From the NCBI RefSeq assembly GCF_037200945.1, contig NZ_JBBCGP010000001.1, positions 434,001 to 498,000 of the forward strand: 64,000 nt of DNA, read 5' to 3'. Under the pieces are notes generated by a model that did not search any database, had not been told where the DNA came from, and saw only the letters and a program-made list of their open reading frames with translations. The translations under genes were made by a program, and so were the position numbers. This document shows, piece after piece, positions 34,877 to 43,788 of the stretch (position 1 is the first letter of the stretch; each line of letters begins with the position of its first letter). The DNA is from Methylovirgula sp. GTDB lineage: Bacteria; Pseudomonadota; Alphaproteobacteria; Rhizobiales; Beijerinckiaceae.

Positions 34877-36388
34877 ATGGACATTCGCGATCTCGAAGGG
34901 CGCGTGCTGATCGTCGGCGGCGGTATCGCCGGGCTGATGACGGCGCTGAAGCTTGCACCCGAACCTTGTGTGGTATTGAGCCGCGGCCCCATCGGCGAAG
35001 ACACGTCGAGCATTCTGGCGCAGGGCGGCGTTGCGGCTTGCATCGGCTCTGACGACAGCGTGGCGTTGCAAGTGGCCGATACGCTCGCCGCGGGCGATGG
35101 GCTTTGCGACCCGTCGGTTGTCCAGAAGATTATCGCCGGGGCCCCGGTTGCGATTGCAGACCTCGTGCGTCTTGGCGTGCCGTTCGATCGCGACGCGAAC
35201 GGCAATTTACGGCGCGGGCTTGAGGCCGCGCACAGCCGTCACCGCATCATTCATGCCGGCGGCGACAAGACCGGCCGCGAGATCACACTGACTTTGGCTG
35301 CCGCCGTCCGTTCAGCGCCATCTGTTACGATCCTCGAAGGTTTTGCCGCGCGCCGTTTGAATGTCGAAGATGGTGCGGTGTCGGGCCTCATCGCCGAAAG
35401 CGCCGCCGGACCCGTTTTCTTCCGCACCGACCGTGTCGTGATTGCGACCGGCGGCGTCAGCGGATTGTTCGCGCATGGCACAAACCCCGTCGGCTCCTCG
35501 GGCCAGGGTCTTGCGATTGCGGCGCGCGCAGGCGCCATATTGAGCGATATGGAATTCGTGCAGTTCCATCCGACCGCGCTCGATGGCGCGGGGCCGCAAG
35601 TCAGCCTCATCAGCGAGGCGGTGCGGGGCGAGGGCGCGATCCTCGTCAACGAAGATGGCGAACGCTTCATGGCCAGCGTTGCCGGGGCGGACCTTGCGCC
35701 CCGCGATGTCGTCGCCCGCGCCGTCTGGGCGCAATTGCGCGCCGGACATCGCACTTTTCTCGACGCGCGCAATATCGAGGACCTGCCATCGCACTTCCCC
35801 GGTGTGACACAGCATTGCCGCGCCGTGGGCGTCGATCCGGTGCGCGATCCGATTCCGGTGCGCCCGGCGGCGCATTATCATATGGGCGGGATCAAGGTGG
35901 ACATCGAAGGCCGCACGAATATCGATGGGCTGTGGGCGGTCGGCGAAGCCGCCGCCACCGGTCTTCATGGCGCAAACAGACTGGCCAGCAATTCACTGCT
36001 CGAAGCTTTGGTCTGTGCGGGCTTCGTTGCCGATAGTCTCAAGGCGGCCCGGCGCCGGGCGTCGCCGGCCACGCCCGCTGCCCAGCCGATGCGCCCGAAC
36101 GATCTGCAATCGGTTCGCGCCATCGTCTCGCGCGTGGCTGGTGTATTGCGCGATGGCACAGATCTACGCCGCGCCGCGGGCGAACTTTACCCGCTCGCCG
36201 CAACCAATGATGCAGCCCTCGTTGCGTTGATGATCGTCACCGCCGCTTTGCGGCGCGAGGAAAGCCGCGGCGCACATTACCGGCTCGATTTTACGCAGAA
36301 GGACGCCGCGCCAACATGGCCCCGCGACATAGACGTTGCGCAGGCTTTTGGCGTCGCGCGTGAACTTTCTCTCGCCGACGTCGCCTGA
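34877..36388 (+). CDS. nadB: L-aspartate oxidase
   Basis: The 503-residue flavoenzyme oxidises L-aspartate to iminoaspartate for NadA. It has the FAD dinucleotide motif VLIVGGGIAGLMTALKL, the EDTSSILAQGGVAA segment and HRIIHAGGDKTGREIT. The active-site region is VQFHPTALD with RGEGAILVNEDGERF and RPAAHYHMGGIKVD. The C-terminal fumarate-reductase-like helical domain is present and of normal length. The TGATG overlap with nadC indicates coupled translation. Confidence 0.95.
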   Translation: MDIRDLEGRVLIVGGGIAGLMTALKLAPEPCVVLSRGPIGEDTSSILAQGGVAACIGSDDSVALQVADTLAAGDGLCDPSVVQKIIAGAPVAIADLVRLGVPFDRDANGNLRRGLEAAHSRHRIIHAGGDKTGREITLTLAAAVRSAPSVTILEGFAARRLNVEDGAVSGLIAESAAGPVFFRTDRVVIATGGVSGLFAHGTNPVGSSGQGLAIAARAGAILSDMEFVQFHPTALDGAGPQVSLISEAVRGEGAILVNEDGERFMASVAGADLAPRDVVARAVWAQLRAGHRTFLDARNIEDLPSHFPGVTQHCRAVGVDPVRDPIPVRPAAHYHMGGIKVDIEGRTNIDGLWAVGEAAATGLHGANRLASNSLLEALVCAGFVADSLKAARRRASPATPAAQPMRPNDLQSVRAIVSRVAGVLRDGTDLRRAAGELYPLAATNDAALVALMIVTAALRREESRGAHYRLDFTQKDAAPTWPRDIDVAQAFGVARELSLADVA

Positions 36389-37239
36389 TGAATCTGGCGC
36401 CCCTGTCGCGGCTCATCCTCGAACCCTTGGTTCGCGCGGCGCTCGTCGAGGATCTCGGCCTTGCCGGCGACATCACGACTAACGCGATCGTGCCGCCCGA
36501 AGTCGAAACACAGGCGCTATTCGTCGCGCGCAAGCCGGGCGTCGTCGCCGGCCTCGATCTGGCGAAACTCAGCCTCGAACTTGTTGATCCGTCGCTGACC
36601 TTTTCCGTCGCGAAGCCCGACGGTACACATGTCGCGGCTGGCGAGACGATCGCGACCGTCAGCGGCAAGGCGGCGCCGATCCTCATCGGCGAGCGCGTGG
36701 CGCTGAATTTTCTCGGCCATCTGAGCGGCATCGCCACGGCAACTGCTAAATTCGTCAAAGCTGTCGAAGGCCACAAGGCGAAGATCGTCTGCACGCGGAA
36801 AACCACGCCGGGCCTGCGCGCAATCGAGAAATACGCGGTGCGCGCTGGTGGCGGCCAGAACCATCGCTTCGGCCTCTATGATGAGGTTCTGATCAAGGAC
36901 AATCATATCGCCATCGCTGGCGGCGTGACGGCGGCGCTCCGGCGGGCCAAGCAGCATGTCGGCCATATGGTCAAAATCGAGATCGAGGTCGATTCGCTCG
37001 AACAATTGCGCGAGGCGCTCTCCGAAAAGCCGGATGTCGTCCTGCTCGACAACATGACCCCCGCGCAATTGGCGGAGGCCGTAAAGATCATTGATGGCCG
37101 CGCCATTACCGAGGCGTCCGGGGGCGTCTCGCTAGAGACCGCTGCGGCGGTCGCGGCGAGTGGTGTCGATCTCATCGCCATCGGCTGGCTCACGCATAGC
37201 GCCCCGACCCTCGATATCGGGCTTGATTTTCCCGACTGA
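36388..37239 (+). CDS. nadC: Nicotinate-nucleotide pyrophosphorylase (carboxylating)
   Basis: This 283-residue enzyme (quinolinate phosphoribosyltransferase) makes nicotinate mononucleotide from quinolinate and PRPP. The conserved motifs are CTRKTTPGLRAIEKYAV, GGGQNHRFGLYDEVLIKDNH, VDSLEQLREAL and EASGGVSLETAAAVAASGVD. The start codon overlaps the nadB stop by one base. It is the last gene of the NAD operon; no terminator is obvious, and the next 280 bases are the TonB receptor's upstream region. Confidence 0.95.
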   Translation: MNLAPLSRLILEPLVRAALVEDLGLAGDITTNAIVPPEVETQALFVARKPGVVAGLDLAKLSLELVDPSLTFSVAKPDGTHVAAGETIATVSGKAAPILIGERVALNFLGHLSGIATATAKFVKAVEGHKAKIVCTRKTTPGLRAIEKYAVRAGGGQNHRFGLYDEVLIKDNHIAIAGGVTAALRRAKQHVGHMVKIEIEVDSLEQLREALSEKPDVVLLDNMTPAQLAEAVKIIDGRAITEASGGVSLETAAAVAASGVDLIAIGWLTHSAPTLDIGLDFPD

Positions 37240-37287
37240 CCAATCGCGCCAATTACCGTCCAACGGCGCCGCCCGCAACTATACCTG

Positions 37288-37340
37288 AAGTATGATACTT
37301 TTTGAATAGTTCTATCTATAACAATGACTTATAAGTCATT
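37288..37340. promoter_or_regulatory. Two palindromes upstream of the TonB receptor gene
   Basis: AAGTATGATACTT at 37288-37300 and AATGACTTATAAGTCATT at 37323-37340 are both perfect palindromes in an AT-rich stretch between nadC and the receptor. The second, 18 bases, resembles operators of Fur-superfamily metalloregulators in layout but not in a sequence I can assign. Confidence 0.6.
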
Positions 37341-37520
37341 TGCGGTTGCTATCGGCGGCAAATAAAGAATCATCTTAGCGATCGGACCGAGCTGCATTGG
37401 CGCCTGCCAATGCTCGGATCGGAAGGTTTTAAGACCCGCCAATCGCATCGGGGGTGCGACGCTCGGCGCCGTATCAAAGCAGCCGTTTCCGCGGCTGCGA
37501 GCTGGTTTGGGGAAATTTCG

Positions 37521-39884
37521 ATGTCATCTTTAATGCTGTGTCCATCGTGGGCACGGTCCGGTGCTGCGCGCGCAAATCGCGGCCATTCTCTTCATCTGGA
37601 TCGCAATGGCTTAAGGGCGTTTGCCTTTCTGTTCGGTCTCGCGGGCTGGCAAAATTCCGCCGCTGCTCAGAGTGGCGCGGCTGTCACCGACGCCCTGCCG
37701 ACAATCAATGTCAATGCAGCGCCGTCGCAAGCGACGGGCGCGATAACGCCCGCACCCCAACCCGCTCTCGAACAGCCGGCCGGCGAAACAATCTACACGC
37801 AGTCACGCGATAGCTACGACGACAAGCCCGCGCTCACTATCGGCGACATGCTGTCGCAAACGCCGGGCGTGACATTTCAGACCGGCAACGGACCGCGCGA
37901 CCTCTCGATCTCCATCCGCGGCTCCAACGACCACATGGCCTTCGGCATCCGCAACATTCAGATTCTCGAAGACGGCTTCCCGCTGGTTCAGCCGGACGGA
38001 CGCGCCCGGGCGGACCTGATCGACCCGCATGCCTATGGCTCTATCGACACCTTCCAGGGGCCCGCCTCGACGCTCTACGGCAATTACGCGACGGGTGGAG
38101 CGCTCTTCCTCCACACACGTAATCCGGCCGATATCAATGGCATCGAAATCGGCAGCGATTTCGGCAGCTTTGGAACGATCAACAATCACGTCACGATCGG
38201 AGAGACCGGCAAAAACTATCAGCTCTTCATGTTCGGCAGCGACGTGCGCGGCGAAACCGGCATCGCGCACACGCGATATGACACGCCCACGGAAAACGTC
38301 CTGCTGCGGGTCGATGCCTCGCCCACCGATCGCTTCATCTTCAAACTCATCAACAACAATACGATCACCGATCAATCGGTCCGCCTGTCGCTTGATCAAT
38401 TCGAGATCAACCCCTTTCAGAAAGGCTGCGCCGGCCTGCAAAGCGCCGGCTGCGGCAGCGTCACCTTGCTTCGCAATGGTGCCGCCGGCGCGACGGTCAA
38501 TGTCAGCCCTGAACAGGCCGGATTGCGGCGCGACGACTGGCGCATGCTCGAAGGCGTACGCTGGGAACACGATATCGATGCCAATACGCTCGTGCGCACG
38601 CAGGTGACTTACGATCGGCTGAAGATCGATCAACCGAATACGGCGGTGTCGGAGGCTGGCAATTTCGATTCCGTCGATGTGCGTTCGGACATCACGAACA
38701 ATAACGCGGTCTTCTCGCGGCCATTGACATCCTTCGCCGGCATCGATTTCAACTATCTCGACTTCGGTGACCATTTCCACAATTTGCTGCCGACCGGCGA
38801 CGCCGCAGTCGGCCCACTGTCGCAAACATTGTTCGGCCACGAGTGGAACGCCAGCGCGCGCTTTCAGGAAGATCAGCAATTCGCAAAGAATTGGGATTTC
38901 GTCACCGGCCTTGGCGGCGAATTCACCCACATCAATGGCACCGAAACAAATTTCAACACGAGCCTGCCAAGCGATGCGGCCTCAAGCATCATCCCGGCCG
39001 ATCGCAGCTTCTTCAATCTCGCGCCGGAAGCCTCGCTGATCTACACGCCCAACCAGGAATGGACGTTGCACAGCCGCGTCGGCACGGGCTACGGCACGCC
39101 GCAGCCAAACGCCTTGTTCACCACGCCGCAGGGTACATTTGGCAACAACACGCAATTGAAGGCGCAGTCGAACGTCGGGTTCGATCTTGGCGCGCAATGG
39201 ACGCCTCTGCATTCCGTGAGCATTCAGGCGACCGGGTTCTACGAATTCTTCCGTAACGAGCAAATTACGCAGAGCGCCGGCGCGGGCTTGCAGAATTTCA
39301 CGTTCAACGCGCCGGCCTCGCAGCATCGCGGCGTCGAGCTTGCGGCACTTTGGCAGCCGCTGCCGCAGCAATTGCCGGAGGCGCACCTGCAATTGTCCTA
39401 TCTTTACGACAACCAGATCTACACGAACTTCAGTGACACGCTCTCGAATGCAACCACGACGGCGAGCTTTGGCCGCAACGGCAACGCAATTCCCGGCGTG
39501 GTGCCGCATTTCCTCGACGCGCGTTTCCTCTATGATGAAGACCATGGCCCGCTCAAGGGCGCCGGCGGATTTGTCGAACTCGTCTACCGCAGCTCGTTTT
39601 ATCTCGACAACGCCAACCTGCTTCAGGCGCCGGGCTACGAAATCGTCAACGCCGGCCTTCACTATGACCCGCCTGTGGAGGCCGGTCCGCTCCATAAGGT
39701 GCATATCTATTTCGAGGTCGAGAACCTGCTCAACAAAACCTACGTCGGCTCTGCCTCAAACATCACAGATACCTTGGGGGCGAATGGTCAAGTTGGCGAT
39801 GCCGCGACATTGGCCGCACATACCGGATCGATCTTTGCGGGCAATCCACGGGGCTTTTACGGCGGCTTCAGACTGTCATTTTGA
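37521..39884 (+). CDS. TonB-dependent outer-membrane receptor
   Basis: The Met at 37521 (MSSLMLCPSW, GGGGAAA before it) gives a long signal region ending near NSAAAQS. The plug domain (ETIYTQSRDSYDDKPALTIG, DMLSQTPGVTFQTGNG, SIRGSNDHMAFGIRNIQIL) and the 22-strand barrel follow, ending FYGGFRLSF with the terminal aromatic residue. The TonB box is probably in the ALPTINVNA segment. The pattern is nearest to iron-siderophore or haem receptors such as FecA-like proteins, but the substrate cannot be fixed. The paired palindromes upstream point to metal-responsive control. It is a lone receptor with no transporter genes beside it. Confidence 0.85.
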   Translation: MSSLMLCPSWARSGAARANRGHSLHLDRNGLRAFAFLFGLAGWQNSAAAQSGAAVTDALPTINVNAAPSQATGAITPAPQPALEQPAGETIYTQSRDSYDDKPALTIGDMLSQTPGVTFQTGNGPRDLSISIRGSNDHMAFGIRNIQILEDGFPLVQPDGRARADLIDPHAYGSIDTFQGPASTLYGNYATGGALFLHTRNPADINGIEIGSDFGSFGTINNHVTIGETGKNYQLFMFGSDVRGETGIAHTRYDTPTENVLLRVDASPTDRFIFKLINNNTITDQSVRLSLDQFEINPFQKGCAGLQSAGCGSVTLLRNGAAGATVNVSPEQAGLRRDDWRMLEGVRWEHDIDANTLVRTQVTYDRLKIDQPNTAVSEAGNFDSVDVRSDITNNNAVFSRPLTSFAGIDFNYLDFGDHFHNLLPTGDAAVGPLSQTLFGHEWNASARFQEDQQFAKNWDFVTGLGGEFTHINGTETNFNTSLPSDAASSIIPADRSFFNLAPEASLIYTPNQEWTLHSRVGTGYGTPQPNALFTTPQGTFGNNTQLKAQSNVGFDLGAQWTPLHSVSIQATGFYEFFRNEQITQSAGAGLQNFTFNAPASQHRGVELAALWQPLPQQLPEAHLQLSYLYDNQIYTNFSDTLSNATTTASFGRNGNAIPGVVPHFLDARFLYDEDHGPLKGAGGFVELVYRSSFYLDNANLLQAPGYEIVNAGLHYDPPVEAGPLHKVHIYFEVENLLNKTYVGSASNITDTLGANGQVGDAATLAAHTGSIFAGNPRGFYGGFRLSF

Positions 39885-39929
39885 GGAAGCCCCGCCTCAA
39901 ACCCCTCAGCCGTGGCGGGCTATTTTCCG

Positions 39930-40172
39930 CTAACCGCCCATCACCGGAGTCCGGTCCCAAATGCTCGGGATCAATTCGCCGCACTGATTGATATAGGCAT
40001 AGTCGCGCTGGTCGATCGAACAGGGCCGATTGTAGTAGCCTGAATGCCAATGATGATGACCATGGACGTGGAGCGGTGGGTAAGCCCAATCATTCGTCGA
40101 TTGCTGGGCGAATCCCATGCTCGCCGAGCCTAACAACGCAGCCGCAGCCAAAGCCAAAACCCATCTGGACAT
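39930..40172 (-). CDS. Small secreted His-rich protein
   Basis: The Met at 40172 gives a clean signal peptide (SRWVLALAAAALLGSASMGF, cleavage near AQ). The mature part of about 58 residues is rich in His, Tyr and Trp (LHVHGHHHWHSGYY) and has two cysteines that could pair (RPCSID, NQCGEL). Metal binding is suggested by composition only. Similar small His-rich exported proteins occur in many alphaproteobacteria. Confidence 0.55.
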   Translation of the reverse strand: MSRWVLALAAAALLGSASMGFAQQSTNDWAYPPLHVHGHHHWHSGYYNRPCSIDQRDYAYINQCGELIPSIWDRTPVMGG

Positions 40173-40459
40173 TGCGCGATCCTTCCATCCAACTCCGTAA
40201 CTTGGCAATGTATTCAATATAAGCTTGGTTCGCTAAAAAGGCATTGCGCGACGTTGGCGCAAATTGACTTTCCGGCCGCGTTGCCCTTATAAACCGCGCT
40301 TGGCTGTTTTATGCAGGGCCGACTTTGAGAAGTCTTCGATTTTTCAGGGCCATGCTTGAGGGCTGTGTCTTCCCCGCTTGTTAATCTCCCGATCCGGCGT
40401 TGCCGGCGGGCGGATTTCGCGTTGACGGCGCAGCCAAATATTCGTGACGGAGCGAAAAA

Positions 40460-40594
40460 GTGAAGCGGACTTATCAACCCAGCAAGCTGGTGCGCAAGCG
40501 CCGCCACGGCTTTCGCGCCCGTATGGCGACGGTCGGCGGCCGCAAAGTGATCGCGACCCGGCGCGCACGCGGCCGCAAGCGGCTCTCGGCCTGA
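40460..40594 (+). CDS. rpmH: 50S ribosomal protein L34
   Basis: GTG at 40460 opens a 44-residue basic protein reading KRTYQPSKLVRKRRHGFRAR, then MATVGGRKVIATRRARGRKR and LSA. This is the full L34 sequence with its invariant KRTYQPS start and GRKVLxxRRxKGR-type end. L34 is part of the large ribosomal subunit. It stands just before rnpA, the conserved order. AGCGAAAAA precedes the start. Confidence 0.95.
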   Translation: MKRTYQPSKLVRKRRHGFRARMATVGGRKVIATRRARGRKRLSA

Positions 40595-40646
40595 GCCGCG
40601 CCGCTCCGCTCCTCAATTTTTGAGGCATGCCGCCTCAGGACGGCCC

Positions 40647-41051
40647 ATGCACAAGTCCGAGATCGCCGGCCGCGAATATCCGCCAGCTCGGCTGAGGACG
40701 CGGGCCGAGTTCGTCCGCACCGCCAAGGGGCGTCGCTTGCGCACGCCTTGTTTCAGCCTTCAGATGATGGCCCGGACGGCCTTGTCAGAGCCACAACCGC
40801 CGCGTTTCGGTTTCACGGTGACGAAGAAGCTTGGCAATGCCGTGCTACGTAACCGCATTCGCCGCCGCCTGAAAGAAGCCCTGCGGCGCGGGGCGGCGCT
40901 TTCCGGACGTCCAGACCATGATTATGTAATCCTCGCGCAGCCAGCCGCGCTGACCGAAGATTTCGCCGCGTTGCAGTTACAGATCAGCCAGGCCATTGCC
41001 GACATTCACGCGCCGCCACGCAAGCGCCGCACGCCATTGATGAAGGACTAG
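40647..41051 (+). CDS. rnpA: Ribonuclease P protein component
   Basis: From ATG at 40647 (MHKSEIAGREYPPARLRTR) the 134-residue protein has the RNase P basic cleft with the RNR signature NAVLRNRIRRRLKEA and the beta-sheet segment RFGFTVTKKLG. It binds the RNA subunit and aids 5' processing of tRNA precursors. It is somewhat longer at both ends than E. coli RnpA, as is usual in this order. yidC follows after 10 bases; yidD is not present between them. Confidence 0.9.
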   Translation: MHKSEIAGREYPPARLRTRAEFVRTAKGRRLRTPCFSLQMMARTALSEPQPPRFGFTVTKKLGNAVLRNRIRRRLKEALRRGAALSGRPDHDYVILAQPAALTEDFAALQLQISQAIADIHAPPRKRRTPLMKD

Positions 41052-41061
41052 TTTCCGCGCC

Positions 41062-42885
41062 ATGCCGCAAAATAATCGCAACCTCGTCTTGGCGATGGCC
41101 CTCTCGATCCTCGTGATCATCGGCTGGAATTATTTCTTCGCCGCCCCGCAATATCAGAAAGAGCATTCGGCCCAGCTGGCGCAACAGCAGGGGCAGCCGG
41201 TCCAACAGGCGCCGGGCTCACCCAATTCCTTGCCGCCGCGTTCACCCAACGCCCCACCGCAGGGCGGCCCGGCGAATGAAACGCCGCAGGCGATCATGAC
41301 CCGCGACGCGGCGCTCGCGGCAACGACGCGCGTGCCGCTCGACAGCACGGCTTTGTTCGGCTCGATCAACCTCACCGGCGCGCGGATCGACGATGTTTCG
41401 CTCAAGGCCTATCGCGAAACGCCAAATCCCAAGAGCCCGAACATCGTCCTGCTCTCGCCCTCCTCCGCGCCCACGCCCTATTATGCGGAGATAGGCTATG
41501 TCAGCGCCACCGCAGGTCTGCCGCTGCCGGGCGCGACGACTGTCTGGAAATCCGACGGCGGCAAACTGACGTCCGAGACGCCGGTAACCCTGACCGCCGA
41601 CAATGGTCACGGCCTGATCTTCCATCGCCGCATCGCCGTCGATGACCATTACATGTTCACCGTCACCGACACGATCGAGAACAAGACCGGCGCGGCCGTC
41701 ACGCTTTATCCCTATTCGCTCGTCACGCGCCACGGCAAACCGAAGACATCAGGGTATTCGGTTCTGCACGAAGGCATGGTTGGCGTTGTCGGCGATTCCG
41801 GCGTGCAGGAGCCAACCTACGATTCGATCCTCAAGGAAGCGAATGCGACGCAGACGCTGTCCGGCACGGGCGGCTGGCTCGGCTTCACAGATAAATATTG
41901 GGGCGCGGTTGTCGTTCCTGACCAGCACGTCAACTATCAAGGCGCCTTCCGCGCCTGGGACGACAACGGCCACAAGGATTATCAAGCCGATTATCGCGCC
42001 GATCCGATCACAATCGCGGCGGGGGCTTCGAGCAATGTGACCTCGCGCGTCTTTGCCGGCGCCAAGGAAACGCGGCTGCTTGACGCCTATCAGAAAGACC
42101 TCGGCATCGAGCGCTTCGAGCTGATGATCGACTGGGGCTGGTTCTACTTCATTACCAAGCCGATGTTCTGGCTGCTCGACAGCATCTACAAAGTCGTCGG
42201 CAATTTCGGCATCGCCATTCTGATCGTCACCGTGCTGATCAAGGCCGTCTTCTTCCCGCTGGCCAATCGTTCCTATCTGTCGATGGCGAAGATGAAGGCG
42301 GTGCAGCCGCAGATGACGGCGATCCGCGAGCGCTATGCCGACGACAAGATCAAGCAGCAGCAAGAGCTGATGGATCTCTACAAGCGCGAGAAGATCAATC
42401 CGGTTTCGGGTTGTCTTCCGATGATTATCCAGATCCCCGTCTTCTTCTCGCTCTATAAGGTGCTGTTCATCACCATCGAAATGCGTCAGGCGCCGTTCTT
42501 CGGCTGGATCAAAGACCTGTCGCAACCCGACCCGACGAATATCTTCACCCTGTTCGGTCTTCTCCACTACGATCCGACGGTGCTGCCGCTGGTCGGTCAT
42601 TTCCTCAACATCGGCATCTGGCCGCTGATCATGGGCATCTCGATGTTCGTCCAGATGAAGATGAACCCCGAGCCGCCGGATCCGGTGCAAAAGCAGATGT
42701 TCACCTGGATGCCGGTGATCTTCACCTTCATGCTCGGCTCGTTCCCGTCCGGTCTCGTGATCTACTGGACCTGGAACAATTCGTTGTCCGTGCTTCAGCA
42801 ATCGCTGATCATGGCGCGTGCGGGCGTCAAAATCGAGTTGTGGGACAATCTCGCCAATATATTCCGCAAGAAGGCGACGACCTGA
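41062..42885 (+). CDS. yidC: Membrane protein insertase YidC
   Basis: The 607-residue inner-membrane protein has an N-terminal helix (NLVLAMALSILVIIGWNYFF), a large periplasmic beta domain rich in Gly, Ala and Thr, and the conserved YidC/Oxa1 core. The core begins FYFITKPMFWLLDSIYKVVG, with the hydrophilic groove arginine expected in the region GIAILIVTVLIKAVFFPLAN and the cytoplasmic KREKINPVSGCLPMIIQIPV loop. It inserts and folds membrane proteins with or without SecYEG. The adjacent rnpA and engB genes are its usual neighbours. Confidence 0.95.
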   Translation: MPQNNRNLVLAMALSILVIIGWNYFFAAPQYQKEHSAQLAQQQGQPVQQAPGSPNSLPPRSPNAPPQGGPANETPQAIMTRDAALAATTRVPLDSTALFGSINLTGARIDDVSLKAYRETPNPKSPNIVLLSPSSAPTPYYAEIGYVSATAGLPLPGATTVWKSDGGKLTSETPVTLTADNGHGLIFHRRIAVDDHYMFTVTDTIENKTGAAVTLYPYSLVTRHGKPKTSGYSVLHEGMVGVVGDSGVQEPTYDSILKEANATQTLSGTGGWLGFTDKYWGAVVVPDQHVNYQGAFRAWDDNGHKDYQADYRADPITIAAGASSNVTSRVFAGAKETRLLDAYQKDLGIERFELMIDWGWFYFITKPMFWLLDSIYKVVGNFGIAILIVTVLIKAVFFPLANRSYLSMAKMKAVQPQMTAIRERYADDKIKQQQELMDLYKREKINPVSGCLPMIIQIPVFFSLYKVLFITIEMRQAPFFGWIKDLSQPDPTNIFTLFGLLHYDPTVLPLVGHFLNIGIWPLIMGISMFVQMKMNPEPPDPVQKQMFTWMPVIFTFMLGSFPSGLVIYWTWNNSLSVLQQSLIMARAGVKIELWDNLANIFRKKATT

Positions 42886-42898
42886 TCGTTCGCGCAAC

Positions 42899-42998
42899 GT
42901 CATTGCGAGGCGTCGCTGGCGATGTTTCGCAACAGCGACATCGCAAGTGCGCGAAGCAATCCAGAAAATAAAGGCTGGATTGCTTCGCTCGCAATGAC
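42899..42998. repeat. Dispersed palindromic repeat (GTCATTGCGAG type) between yidC and engB
   Basis: Outer arms GTCATTGCGAG (42899-42909) and CTCGCAATGAC (42988-42998) and inner perfect 14-base arms GCGAAGCAATCCAG (42951-42964) and CTGGATTGCTTCGC (42975-42988) form a nested hairpin. Repeats with the GCGAAGCAATCCAG core are widespread in intergenic regions of Hyphomicrobiales. Confidence 0.85.
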
Positions 42999-43020
42999 CT
43001 GCAACCCGCAAAGTGTAGCT

Positions 43021-43674
43021 ATGCCCGACGCCGAGACCGAAGATTTTCAGGAGGCCGGGCGTAAGCTTTTCGCGCAACCTTGCGATTTTATCTGGGCCGC
43101 GACCGACGCCGCGCAATTGCCACCGCCGGGCACGCCCGAAATCGCATTCGCTGGTCGCTCCAATGTGGGCAAATCCTCGCTGCTCAATGCCCTCACCCGC
43201 CGCAATGCCCTGGCCCGTACATCGAATACGCCGGGACGCACGCAAGCCCTGAATTTCTTCGCGCTCGGTGAGCCGCCGCGGCTGCGACTCGTCGATATGC
43301 CGGGCTATGGTTATGCGGCGGTGGGCAAAGCCAAGGTCGCCGCCTGGACCGGAATGATGCACGATTATCTGCGCGGCCGTGCCGATCTGATGCGCGTCTT
43401 CGTCCTGATTGACGGACGTCATGGTCTGAAGCCGATCGACAATGAGATGTTCGACCAGCTCGACAAGGCCGCCGTCTCCTATCAAATCATCCTGACCAAG
43501 GCGGACGAGGTTAAAATCTCCGAGCGGGAGCGACGGCTCGCCGCCACAATTGCAGCCCTTGCCAAGCGGCCAGCCGCCTTTCCCGAGATCATCCTGACCT
43601 CGGCCGAGACCGGCGCCGGAATTGCCGACCTTCGCGGGGCGATCGCGAAACTGCTGGCCGAACATTCATCGTAA
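43021..43674 (+). CDS. engB: Ribosome biogenesis GTP-binding protein EngB (YihA/YsxC)
   Basis: Starting at ATG 43021 (MPDAETEDFQEAGRKLF), the 217-residue GTPase has G1 GRSNVGKSSLLNAL, the switch region TPGRTQALNFF, G3 LVDMPGYGYA and G4 LTKADE. It acts in late assembly of the 50S subunit. The in-frame extension to 42922 is the upstream repeat element read through and was not included. Confidence 0.95.
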   Translation: MPDAETEDFQEAGRKLFAQPCDFIWAATDAAQLPPPGTPEIAFAGRSNVGKSSLLNALTRRNALARTSNTPGRTQALNFFALGEPPRLRLVDMPGYGYAAVGKAKVAAWTGMMHDYLRGRADLMRVFVLIDGRHGLKPIDNEMFDQLDKAAVSYQIILTKADEVKISERERRLAATIAALAKRPAAFPEIILTSAETGAGIADLRGAIAKLLAEHSS

Positions 43675-43788
43675 GGTCACGTCTCCCGGTCTAAGCGACG
43701 GGTTCTGATGATTTATCGAATGAGCGCGGAAAACCGCTTCGCACTTTTCCTCCCTTCGCTCCGGCGTTAAAAGGCCGCTCCAACTCGG

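Noticed and set aside
41749..43665. 638-codon minus-strand frame opposite yidC and engB
   Set aside because: It is an antisense shadow of two certain core genes in GC-rich DNA.
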